Source of the DNA: Bemisia tabaci
Taxonomy: Eukaryota; Arthropoda; Insecta; Hemiptera; Aleyrodidae
DNA: 64,000 bases
Direction: 5' to 3'
NCBI RefSeq assembly: GCF_918797505.1
Contig: NC_092794.1
Location: 29,580,218 to 29,644,217 of the forward strand
Each line of letters begins with the position of its first letter. The first letter of the stretch is position 1. The notes under the pieces are model-generated. The model was not told the DNA's origin. It worked only from the letters and a program-made list of their open reading frames with translations, and made no database searches. Below are positions 25,638-35,554 of this stretch, piece after piece. Both the position numbers and the translations under genes were made by a program.

Positions 25638-25711
25638 GTCTCTATGCGTCAGTGGCAAGGCCGCGTGTCCGAGTCGCCACTTGCGTTAAGGTGTTAAGGA
25701 TAAACATGTCA
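25638..25711 (+). CDS. Candidate internal exon, 74 nt
   Basis: A good acceptor, TTCTCCTTTTCCAG, precedes it and a strong donor, CA|GTAAGT, follows. One of the three frames is open across all 74 nt and reads LYASVARPRVRVATCVKVLR then INMS. This frame matches the phase left by the GATA|GTAACG donor of the preceding candidate exon, giving an intron of 172 bp. The product is unknown. It could be a noncoding-RNA exon or a chance pairing of splice-like sites. No third exon was found. Confidence 0.3.
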
Positions 25712-26146
25712 GTAAGTCCAGAACTTGAAAAGTGCTACGTGATTTCCTTAAACTAAAAGTACATCAGCTTGGGCGTCTGCCGTTTTTCGGGCACCGTGTA
25801 TAACCGCAGTTTGAGGTGGCTACTGGCAATTCTCGTAAGTTGGCAACACTGACATTCCTTCCGTTTAAACGTACGTAAAATAATCGATATCAATCGAGAT
25901 AGGCTGCCTCCCCTGTAATCGATTCTTTTTAATAGATTTACATACGAAGAAACAGAATTACTGCCGACTTGAGAGAATCGGCACTTTAGATGGCTGATTG
26001 TGACCCAATCGGAAATGGATCCTCGGATGTCAATACATTTGTGATAAAGAACCTATGAGAGTAACAATTCAAAACAGCTTGAACAGAGAGGACATCGAGC
26101 CTCCTCCATTGTCAATTTCCACGAAGGCTGCAAAATCTTCAGTCTT
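25712..26146. other. Unassigned intergenic DNA
   Basis: Holds a 22-codon open frame starting MADCDPIGNG at 25990, too short to call, and several ATCGAT-containing sites at 25880-25925. Confidence 0.35.
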
Positions 26147-26425
26147 TTCACGAAATCTGCGACTTTTTATTCCGCATTAAAATCTGTAAATGACAACGCA
26201 TCAGTCTCGGCCGCGATGACCGGACCGGACCGGACCGCTCGATAGACACCTTATTTTCTGCAGCGGAGAGAGGCCCGCTACCCGTTCATTATAAGGGAAA
26301 AAACAGTGGGTACCCTTCATTCCTCCTTTAAAAGCTCTATAGTCCGTTTCACGAAACCTGAGACTATTTATTCGGCATTAAAATCCGTAAATGGCAACGC
26401 ATCAGTCTCGATAGAGTCCCTTTAT
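26147..26425 (+). repeat. Dispersed repeat, one full and one partial direct copy
   Basis: TTCACGAAAYCTGMGACTWT, then GCATTAAAATCYGTAAATG and CAACGCATCAGTCTCG, occur at 26147 and again at 26348, 201 bp apart. The segment between includes (CGGAC)n and GAGAGAGGCCCGC. An inverted copy lies at 29431-29640. Confidence 0.75.
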
Positions 26426-27520
26426 ACCCAGAGTTAAGACAACTCGATTATCAGCTGACTGGCAGCCGGCCTTGGCTGGCCATGGAGGCCGAAACGAGTG
26501 CACCCAAACGAACGATATTGAGGGATAAGGATCAGGAACCCTGCGATGTCTGTCACACAAAAACAACAACATCAACAAATTGATAAATTAAAAAGAAAAT
26601 GAGATTGGTTTGTGAATAATTTCCTAATCTACTTTCATTTTGGATCGATGAAAATAACAATTTACTCTTGATAAACCACAATTAGGTAATATTTTCATTA
26701 TTCTTGTTCACATTTGAGGTACCGCCATCTTGGTGCACTCTTTTCGGCCTCCATGAGCGAGAACCAATCAGAATGAGCTTGTTCAGTAATTCGTAATTCT
26801 TGCATTTTTGGAAACTAGAGAGTGCACATAGTTCACAGGAATTTTCCCCGATTTTTTTGAGCAATATTAACCCACGTAATACGAGTCCAAAAGTCCGTAT
26901 TTTGGGCTCCCATTTAAACGCGCGCCGCTTGGGCCATCTCAAAATGGCGCCAATTCTATCCGTCCGGCGATGGCCACACTTTTGACCTAGCGTGCCGGCG
27001 AGGTACCTCTGCATGCCTCTGCCGCGTGTGGGTCGTAAACAAACGAAGATTGATAACACCAAGGATCCAGACAACTCGAAATCTCTGAATTTTAATTAAT
27101 CTAAATCCATTTTTGACTTCAACCAAGCATTTGGCAATGATATTCTCCGTATTTTACAACCTGGAGCCACGGCCTATCGGTTCATTTTAAGGTGCATTCT
27201 GAAAATCAGTTTTTTAAGTCCAATGTCCAAACCCAGACTCTCTTCTTTTACTTTTTTTTGACCATTCTCTTTTCATTTTCGCCTCAAATCAAATGTTTTG
27301 CAGTTTCTTTGTCTTTAGTATGTGGTCCTGAACTTATGCAAGAGTGAGAAGTTCACCATTTATTTAGTTTTATAGCCTTTTGACCTCTCAAGCTTCACCG
27401 ACATGATCTTATGTAGTTCGAGGTTTCTTTGGCCCAAACCAAGTGATTACACATCTGATGTGTGTCTTATGGCTCTTAAAATTCGCAGTTTAGAACTAAA
27501 TCAGAGACGACAGTTGCTTA
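26426..27520. other. Unassigned DNA, repeat-related in part
   Basis: The 26812-27045 part is related to 20517-21010. A minus-strand open frame of 130 codons (26682-27074) runs through it. I do not recognise it, and most of its length is in the repeated segment, so I do not call it a gene. Confidence 0.4.
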
Positions 27521-27712
27521 CAAGGGGAACTTCCCAAGCTGCCGCCTCCGATCGGGCTGAAAAAATTCATACGAACTCTTTGGATGAATTTATTTGACCC
27601 GTATTTTTTTGTTTTTTCCAACGCCCCCTAGAAACCCCCCAAAAAAATTCCGGAAAGTCTTGCTTTGAGCGCTCGAGTGTATATACGTAGTATAGCAATC
27701 TAATTCTGTTAG

Positions 27713-27784
27713 TCGGCGGTGGCTCTGCGGTAGCACGCATGCCCGGTATTTCAGCGGTCCCGGGATCGAATCCCGGGCGCCGCG
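27713..27784 (+). tRNA. tRNA-like sequence in left arm of palindrome (probably not functional)
   Basis: The D-arm (GCTC...GGTAGC...) gives an A-box-like region. The T-arm is CCGGG-ATCGAAT-CCCGG, close to the B-box consensus. The acceptor strands TCGGCGG and GCGCCGC pair at five of seven positions. TTTTT follows at 27790-27794, a possible RNA polymerase III terminator. The anticodon stem does not close, so no amino acid can be assigned and a tRNA-derived SINE head is likely. This copy has CGC-to-CAC and GTG-to-GTA type changes relative to the right-arm copy. Confidence 0.55.
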
Positions 27785-28372
27785 CCTACTTTTTACGACC
27801 GAATTTTATATTCTCACACATTTTCACATCGAATCCCATTTAATACAGTGGAACTTAAAACATCAATTAATTTACAACCATCATCAAACACAAATTGATC
27901 TACGATCAATAACTTCTTCAATTTGAAGTATAGATTTTTTTTGGGAGGGGGGGGGGGGGATACGCGCGCGATTATCTCGCCAATCACTGTACTTTTACAT
28001 TAGCCGACGACCCGCTCCGCCCCCTCACATCAACATATTTCTCCCGATCACCCGTATGCGTCATGATTTTTCCGTCATTATCCACGAAAAATCATGACGC
28101 ATACGGGTGATCGGGAGAAATATGTTGATGTGAGGGGGCGGAGCGGGTCGTCGGCTAATGTAAAAGTACAGTGATTGGCGAGATAATCGCGCGCGTATCC
28201 CCCCCCCCCCCTCCCAAAAAAATCTATACTTCAAATTGAAGAAGTTATTGATCGTAGATCAATTTGTGTTTGATGATGGTTGTAAATTAATTGATGTTTT
28301 AAGTTCCACTGTATTAAATGGGATTCGATGTGAAAATGTGTGAGAATATAAAATTCGGTCGTAAAAAGTAGG

Positions 28373-28444
28373 CGCGGCGCCCGGGATTCGAACCCGGGAC
28401 CGCTGAAACACCGGGCAAGCGCGCTACCGCAGAGCCACCGCCGA
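28373..28444 (-). tRNA. tRNA-like sequence in right arm of palindrome
   Basis: Mirror copy of the left-arm sequence on the minus strand. It keeps the canonical T-loop TTCGAAT and GGGTTCGAATCCC, so it is the better-preserved of the two. Its 3' side also carries TTTTT. The anticodon arm region (GCTTGCCCGGTGTTTCAGCG) again lacks a clean five-pair stem. Around five differences from the left copy cluster here although the rest of the arms are nearly identical. Confidence 0.55.
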
Positions 28445-28635
28445 CTGATAAGAATTGATGCTATACTACGTATATACACTCGAGCGCTCAAAGCAAGACT
28501 TTCCGGAATTTTTTTGGGGGGTTTCTAGGGGGCGTTGGAAAAAACAAAAAAATACGGGTCAAATAAATTCATCCAAAGAGTTCGTATGAATTTTTTCAGC
28601 CCGATCGGAGGCGGCAGCTTGGGAAGTTCCCCTTG

Positions 28636-29092
28636 TTAGTCCAGTTCTGCTCTCCTGTCCAATGTTTGTCATAAGTGTTTGTTCGTGTCTGTTCATTGTA
28701 CGTGACCACTGTAGTGCACATACACAGTTATGCTATCGGTACAGGTATTTTTTCTTGTTTTCTACAGTCAGGACATTCTCTTAAGCGCAATAATTTACCA
28801 AAGAAATTCACCTAGTTGCGTAAATAATTTGTTGTATGGATATTCTGTTATCTCCTTGCGGTGATGCAAAGTTTTTGAGATCTGTCGTAAGTGGGTTTTA
28901 CATTTAGACGGTCACTCTTGTCTGAAAAAATTACTGCTCTAACAGCTTCAAATTTATACTTTGATCTCTGATTCATCACTAAGTGACACTCGTGCGGTGT
29001 CATTTATCTTTAATCAGTTGAAAGCTATTTAGACAATGAATCATCAAAGGTCCGATCGAAGAAGGAATTTTCTGGTGAGTGCTGCGGCTGAA
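28636..29092. other. Unassigned intergenic DNA
   Basis: No gene or repeat supported. Confidence 0.35.
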
Positions 29093-29094
29093 CC

Positions 29095-29095
<1 letters not shown>

Positions 29096-29165
<70 letters not shown>
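29096..29165. repeat. Poly(T), about 70 bp
   Basis: A very long pure T run. The minus-strand frame with polylysine that crosses it is an artefact of this run. Confidence 0.95.
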
Positions 29166-29167
<2 letters not shown>

Positions 29168-29430
29168 CGTTGAAAGTTTAATCTTTTAGCGTGATTTAGT
29201 TCCAGCGCGAGATTTTGATGAAAACTCACTAAAATTCCGTCCAATTATCTTGATTTTGAGCTGATTTACGTCATTTGCGTATGATTGCAATGTGCCGCGA
29301 AATGCCATTTATCACCTCAAAACTAAAATAATTGGACGGAATCGTAGTGAGTTTGTATCAAAATTTCGCACAGAAACTTTTCCACGCTTTAGGGTGAATA
29401 TTTCGACGGCAAAAAAATTTCGGTCTCGGT

Positions 29431-29640
29431 ACTAGAGCTCTTACAGGAGGAATGAAGGATGCAAATTGTTTCTACCCCGACAATAAACGGGTTGCGGGCC
29501 TCTCTTCGCTGCGCAATAAGAGTGTCCAGCGACTCGCTAGCAGCGAGCGATCCAGTCATGACGGCCGAGACTAATGCGTAGCCTTTACGGATTTTAAGGC
29601 CGAATAAAAAGTCTCAGGTTTTATATGAAATGGACTGCAG
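29431..29640 (-). repeat. Dispersed repeat, inverted copy
   Basis: The reverse complement matches 26148-26360 in order: CCTGAGACTTTTTATTCGGC, GTCTCGGCCG, GAGAGAGGCCCGC or its variant, CCTTCATTCCTCC and AGCTCTA. With the copies at 26147-26425 it brackets about 3 kb that includes the palindrome at 27521-28635. Confidence 0.7.
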
Positions 29641-30424
29641 CATGGTTTATTTCTCTCCCCGTTGCTCAACACTTTCCATTGAATTTAAAGTCACAAAATC
29701 GTTGTCAACCCAGAGCATACGAGTCCGTCAAGAACGAGTTCCGAAGTGAAAAGTTTGCACAACGCGGGCGCACTGACATAGAACTATACACAAAATATGT
29801 TTGTAAATACAAAGCAGTGAACAATTGATCTCAGCGCCTGGATTTTTTTAATCGTTATCGAATGTCCTCCATCGATAAATAGCATTGCTAAGATGGGGAT
29901 TTATCGATCAATGTCATTCGATAATGATTCAGTGATCGACCCATTGGTTTGGAAATGCTTCATGGTGATACGCTCGAGTATTATCTAATGTCCATACCTC
30001 TGCCAATGTACACTTAAACGACAGGGAACAGGTGAAATTTTTGTTTATGTATTTTTTTACTTTTCCAAAACAAGATAAGGCGGCCCTGGTCGCATCATCA
30101 CACTAATGGCAAGTCATTCACTCCTAACAAACGAAGCATAGACTTTTACCAAAATATTGGGAGATGGCACAACGTTTCAATTATGCTATTTTCGTTTGCA
30201 CAACACCAACGTGCTCTGCGAGATTTGATAAGGAAAAATGTCTCGCGCTAGATTAAGTTTCACTCTGTCTAAATGTTCAATTTCTGGATAACTACTATAC
30301 GCCACTGGTACTACCAGGGCTGGTAATACCAAGCTCCCGCCGCTTTTTAGTGTATTTTCAGAAGAAAATACAGTTTACAGAAAATAACAGCATTCTTCCA
30401 TGGTGTCGGACCCAGACCTGTGAC
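29641..30424. other. Unassigned DNA with a small inverted repeat
   Basis: At 29850-29935, TCGTTATCGAATG and ATCGATAAATA pair with ATTTATCGAT and CATTCGATAATGA, an imperfect hairpin of about 80 bp. Nothing else is supported. Confidence 0.45.
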
Positions 30425-31025
30425 ACTGTGAAGAGCAACCCCTCTTTTGTGAAACCCCATTTGAAAGATAATAAAAAGGAAAATTTTGGAGCAACCATCG
30501 GTCAAAATATTGATTTTTGACAAAATGGCGGCCGGCTAAAGTTCAAAATGGCGGAAATTTGGCATCTACGTTTTTTTATCGGCGGATTAATCTGAAACTC
30601 AGAATCCTAAGGTTTTTCGGGACAAGAAAAACGACTCTCCCAGATAGCACAAAAATATTTTTAAAATATTTTTAAAATATTGTCAAAATATTTTGACAAT
30701 ATTTTTAAAATGTTTTAAAAATATTTTTAAAATATTTTAAAAACATTTTAATGTTCCCTCCGTGTAAATATTTTGAAAATATTTACCGAAAATATTTTGA
30801 AAATATTTACATGGAGATATTTTCAAAATGTTTTCAATGGAATGTTTTCAAAATGTTTTCAATGGAATGTTTTCAAAATGTTTTCAGTACATTACATGAG
30901 GTTATCATATTCCATATCCGTGTGCGCGCACTCTAGGAGACGTCTTTGGTACTAATTTTCTTTCTAATGTACACATGCGTCCAGGTTGTGGATCGTAGAG
31001 TTGTTACTGACCTTAAAATCCGCGC

Positions 31026-31108
31026 CGTCCTAGTCGGGATTAGAACCCACGCCTCGGGGTGGAGTTGGTATCCGAAGTCCAGTACTTTACCACCAGACCA
31101 GCCAGGCT
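31026..31108 (-). tRNA. Degenerate tRNA-like sequence
   Basis: On the minus strand it has TGGTCTGGTGGTAAAGTACT, an A-box-like D-arm, CTGGACTTCGGA, which resembles an anticodon stem-loop with TCG, and GTGGGTTCTAATCCC, a B-box-like T-arm. The 3' half of the anticodon stem is disrupted and the acceptor pairs poorly. It is a tRNA pseudogene or the head of a tRNA-derived SINE. Confidence 0.5.
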
Positions 31109-31630
31109 TGATGTAGATGGGCCCGTAAATTCAATCTCTTAACTATCGCAGGCCTCTGAGTCCGTAATATGTTTGTTTATTGACGGATTCTTATAATATT
31201 TTACCAGAATTTATTATTTATTATTTATTTATTATTTTTTATTTCATCCTGTAATTTGTGTTTCAAATTCTTTATTAATTGTACTCAACATATTCCTATT
31301 CATGTATTACAAATTTTCGTTTTTTTTAACTCTCTCTCATTTTTTTCTTTACCAAATTACTGTTTTTTATAATTGCGTCTTTTTCCAGTTTTAATTACTT
31401 GAGCTTTTTCCTAGTTTGAATTTATGTCGATGTATTTATGTTATGTTATTTATTTTTTTCCCTTCTGGACAGCATTTCATAAAAATGGAAATAACGTAGT
31501 CTTAAAATTTTCCGCAATGGTCCTGGTATGCTCGATCATCGTACTTAAACACGTTTGAAGGATCAAACACTCTCAACGAGGTCTGAAACAAAGGGGCGAG
31601 AAGCCAGCCACTCTCCCTCGAACCGCCGCC

Positions 31631-31970
31631 CCGCCCAACACGGAAATATTTTAAAAATATTGCTGAAATATTTATAAAATATTTTTAACATAATATTAAA
31701 CAAATATTTTTAAACTAATATTTCTAAAATAATTTTAAAATATTGTGTAAATATATTTTACAAATTGTTTTTAAAGTAATTACATAAATATATTTTGTAA
31801 ATATATTTAAAACATTTTTATAAATATATTGTTACAATATTGTCATGAAATATTTAAGCAATATTGTCAACATATTTCTGCAGTGTATTTAAGGAAATAT
31901 TTACATGACAATATTGTTTCAATATTGACAATATTGCTGCAATATTGCTGCAATATTTCGTGTTGGGCGG
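31631..31970. mobile_element. Nested foldback with CCGCCCAACACG ends
   Basis: 340 bp, with ends CCGCCCAACACG and their exact complement, filled with AAATATTT/TTGCAATATTG repeats. The fill is like that of the surrounding element but the tips differ. Confidence 0.8.
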
Positions 31971-33532
31971 GCAGTGAGCTCACTAGGTCTGGCCCGAAAT
32001 CTGTGAGTACGAGTCCCCACTGGGGATCAATATTTTTATGGAGTATTGCCACGTCAGAATAATTGCATTTGAAAGCACACCCCCAAATTTTAATCCCGGA
32101 TGAAATATCAATCTGCAGTGAATGTTATCATTGGATACACGAATATTTATTTACAACTTAAATGGGGGTACCGTTTTTCTTTTCTTTTTCTTTTTTAATG
32201 TTTAAAAAATCAGCGTGAAATTTTTACAATTGAAAAATATTTTAAAAGCATTTGGCAGGCAACAAATATTTTTAAAATATTTCAAAAATATAAGCAGTAA
32301 ACATTTTTAAAATAAAAGCTTACAAATATTTTAAAAATAATTTCAAAATATTTTCTGGGAATAACTTTACAATAATAATTTTAAAATATTTTAAAAATAG
32401 TTTTTAAGTAATATTTTGAAATTATTTACAGGCAATATTTTCGGATTATTTTAAAAATATTTTTTGTAAAAATTTTCAAAATGTTCCCCAAAAATGTTTT
32501 AAAAACATTTTAAAAATATTTTGAAAATATTTTCATGACAACATTGTTATGAAAATATTTTGATAAAGGTGACAATATTTTAAAAATATTTTCAAAATAT
32601 TTTGTGCTATCTGGGCTGGCAATAGTTTTCCAGAAAAGTCAGTCCTCTTCAAAATGGCGGCTTACAGTGGGAAGTGGGTAGTTAGGTTGCTTATCGTTGG
32701 ATTTGTATGAGACTTGGCATCCGGGGGTATTTTGGCACGAAAAGAACGGATTTTTCATTGGATTTTTGAAATTTCGAAAAACTTTAAAATAGCGGCGAAA
32801 AAATGACAGTAAATCCATAACAGCTGTTGACCGACAGATTTGCACGAAAGTCGATACTCTGATGGTTTTTGGCTCAAAAAAATTAATCTTTCATTACATT
32901 TTTTAAATACTAAATACTTTAAAAATGGCGGCGGAAAAATCGGTGTTTTGGCCGGTGATATGGATTTCCCGTTATTTTTTCGCCGTCATTTTAAAGAATT
33001 TTCGACATTTCAAAAATCCAATGAAAGATCCGTTCCTCTCGTGCCGAAATACCTCAGGATACCAAGTCTCATACAAACCCTACGATAAGCAGCCTAAATA
33101 TCCACTTCCCGCTGTAAGCCGCCATTTTAACCGCCGCCATTTTTAAAAGGACTGACTTTTCTGGAAAACCAATGATAGGGTCGTTTTTCTCGTCCCAACA
33201 AACCCAAAGATAATGAGTTTCAGACCAATCCGCCGAAAAACAACGGATATGCTAAATTTCCGCCATTTTGAACTTTGACCGGCCGCCACTTTGTCAAAAA
33301 TCAACATTTTGACCTGCGGTTTGTGCATAAAATTTACTTTTTTTATTATCTTTCGAATGAGGTATCACAAAAGGGGGGTTGCCGTTAAGAAAAATAAGTT
33401 AGCCACCGCCCCCTCCCAAATTTTGGGGGGACCAAAAAGTTGCTACTTTAGACCGGAAACATTGCCAAAGTCTCAAATTAGAAAAAAAGTTACAAGGGTT
33501 TTAGGTGACTTGGATAATCCTGTAGAGTGGTA

Positions 33533-34000
33533 AAATGACACGGCAAGTAAAGGTAGCAACACAGCGGTAACAGGTGGCAACACTACGGCTAGTGGACACG
33601 CGTTGTCGTGGAAACGGCTAAAATTCGGCCGGCGGCATGCAGTCGTCTGCAGTCGTTGAAACAGGTGTCATTCACGCACTTCCTGATTTTGTGCCATTTT
33701 TCGCAATGAGTTCGGAGTTAGGGAGAGAACAACACAACGCGATCCGTGCAATCTTCACCGTATGTACGTTGCAATTTATCAATTTTTCTGCCAAGGATTA
33801 ACTAAAACGAACACAAAAACGGATCGCGTAATGTTGTTCTCTCCTTAACTCCGAACTCATTGCAAAAAATGGCACAAGATTGGGAAGTGTGAATGACAAC
33901 TGTTTCAACGACTGCATGCCGCCGGCCGAATTTTAGCCGTTTCCGCGGCAACGCGTGTCCACTACCGCTTTGTTGCTAGCTTTACTTGCCCGTGTCATTT
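33533..34000. mobile_element. Foldback element with AAATGACACGG ends
   Basis: 468-bp palindrome. AAATGACACGG-CAAGTAAAG at the left pairs with CTTTACTTGCCCGTGTCATTT at the right. GGACACGCG, GCCGGCGGCATGCAG, GAGTTCGGAGTTAGGGAGAG and GATCCGTGCAATCTT-side blocks follow inward. The left arm has an extra ACAGGTGGCAACACTACGG insertion of about 20 bp. It abuts the end of the preceding foldback. No coding capacity. Confidence 0.85.
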
Positions 34001-34896
34001 ACGCACTTTACAAAATGATTTGAAACTCGTATTTTCATCTAGAGAAAAAATCCTAAAAATCGTGGAGGCGATTCGCTAACACGTCATTTTCAAAACGCTG
34101 TACATCGGCGAGTTTTTTTCATTAAAGGAGCTCAACAGGGTCTTAGTCTTATTCGATCGGTAATTACGTCCGCTAGATCTCTGTCTAAACCGCATGTCGA
34201 TTTCTTTCTTTTATTTTTTTTCTATTTTTTATTTTTTATTTTAAATAGCTATCGTTGCATTCTCCATGCACGGTTGGTCTGAACAAGTTTAAATTTTTTG
34301 ACGAGTCACAAGCAAAAACTCTTCAGGTTCTTGAAGTAGAGTGTCTACTGAGTCATTTAAGCCAAAAAGAAAAAAATTCTGTCCGGCTCCTGGAAAATAA
34401 AGTCGATTTAAAAGTATTTTTGGGCTAAAATAGCCAAATTACCCATATCGTGCCCATATATAATGCCCGTCATATCATTTAAACATTTTTTTCTTCCTGG
34501 ATATAATGCCCAAGTTTCTTAAACATGCATATTTTAAGCCTCCGATTACTTAAACTACCAATTTTAACCATATGGTGAATTTTGGGGGCCTAAAATGAGC
34601 CCTCAGAGCCAAAAATTGCATACATTTTCGAAGACTTCGGATTTTCATGGGGATTTTTTTTTTTTTTTTTATCATTGTTTTTTCTACAGTCGTCAATCAG
34701 TAATTCTGCAGGGCATATCCGATTACATAATTGACATTTTGACTGTTCAGGTGAAGGGGGAGGGGGGGCATCAGGCTTTGCTTTGCCTTTCTCACAGTTT
34801 CTAAAAACGCTTGAAAATTCCCTATTACATTGGAAGTCCAAAATATCCCTTTTTAATTCATTAATTTCGGCTTCTGATATTATGAAATATGCAGCA
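34001..34896. other. Unassigned DNA with a poly(T) run
   Basis: T run at 34651-34669. No gene supported. Confidence 0.4.
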
Positions 34897-35211
34897 GGAG
34901 TTACTGCCCGCCCCCCTCCTCCTCCCTACGAGATGCATGTAAACCTTGATCTTACTGCGCGCGCTACCGGATCCTTGCTTTTCGCGTGATGGCAGTCCGT
35001 TCTATAGTAGATCCGGGCATTTGCAGCATAAACTTATTGCAGCATAAACATATGTCTATTTATAAGTAATGCTAAAAACCGCCACATGTTTTATTGCAAA
35101 TGCCCTACAGAACGGACTGCCATCGCGCGAAAGGCAAGGATCCGGTAGCGCGCGCAGTAAGATCTAGGTTTACATGCATCTCGTAGGGAGGAGGAGGGGG
35201 GTGGGTAGTAA
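34897..35211. mobile_element. Foldback element with GC-rich arms
   Basis: About 315 bp. TTACTGCCCGCCCCCCTCCT at the left pairs with AGGAGGAGGGGGGTGGGTAGTAA on the right. Inner blocks CGAGATGCATGTAAACC, GCGCGCGCTACCGGATCCTT and ATGGCAGTCCGTTCT are also mirrored. The centre at 35030-35080 is AT-rich. Target duplication not clear. Confidence 0.85.
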
Positions 35212-35554
35212 TTTGGCCCCTTAGTTTTGATCCCTTTGAGCATCAGCTAAAAAAGCTTCAAATTGGCTCAAATTTAATACAGCCTATTATTCTCATAGAT
35301 AGCACCGATTGCCACCCGGACCTTGTCGATTTTCCGAGACTACGAAAATAAACCGCACCCTAATGGAACTTATTAAAAATGTATTGCAATAAATGTTAAA
35401 GAAGCCCTTTTAAGCAGTGATTAGGCAACATACACAGAGCTCCAACACAATAGCAATAGTTTTGCCATGTCTTTTCCATTAATAGCCATCATCACGTTAT
35501 AAGAATTAAGATACTTGGAGATGAGACAACTGGAGACAACGCAAGGAATTTATA
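35212..35554. other. Unassigned intergenic DNA
   Basis: No gene or repeat supported. Confidence 0.35.

Larger units (their letters stand above)
27521..28635. mobile_element. 1.1-kb near-perfect palindromic element with TTA duplication
   Basis: The left end is CAAGGGGAACTTCCCAAGCT and the right end its exact complement. TTA lies on both sides (27518-27520, 28636-28638). The arms are about 540 bp and almost identical; the loop near 28070-28088 is about 15 nt. Each arm carries a tRNA-like sequence and an 11-12 bp G/C run. A 3-bp TTA duplication is typical of PIF/Harbinger-type elements. No transposase is present. The near-identity suggests recent origin or ongoing arm conversion. Confidence 0.9.
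30649..32615. mobile_element. CCCAGATAGCAC-ended element rich in AATATTTT repeats
   Basis: The ends CCCAGATAGCACAAAA and their complement are perfect over 16 bp. Both ends continue into hundreds of bases of AATATTTTAAAAATATTTT-type sequence that is self-complementary. The inside holds a tRNA-like sequence, a TTATT-rich patch and a further foldback at 31631-31970. Flanking bases suggest a CT duplication of 2 bp, but this is ambiguous. No protein is encoded. I do not recognise the superfamily. Confidence 0.85.
30425..33525. mobile_element. CAGGGTG-family foldback element, copy E, interrupted by a younger element
   Basis: The left arm (30425-30648) and right part (32616-33525) form one foldback of about 1.1 kb with AAAATGGCGGCCGGCTAAAG, GACAAGAAAAACGAC and CGGCGGATT blocks in both arms. 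The left tip is lost. The right end reads GATAATCCTGTA, a decayed form of GATCACCCTGTA. A 1967-bp unrelated element splits the left arm. The intact right arm (33165-33200) shows the unoccupied sequence. Confidence 0.85.

Noticed and set aside
26682..27074. 130-codon minus-strand ORF
   Set aside because: No recognisable family, and most of it lies in a segment with a diverged relative at 20517-21010 where the frame is not kept.
27713..28444. Pair of functional tRNA genes
   Set aside because: Neither copy forms a clean anticodon stem or full acceptor stem, so they are reported as tRNA-like only.
29044..29244. Polylysine-containing ORF
   Set aside because: Artefact of the long T run at 29096-29165.
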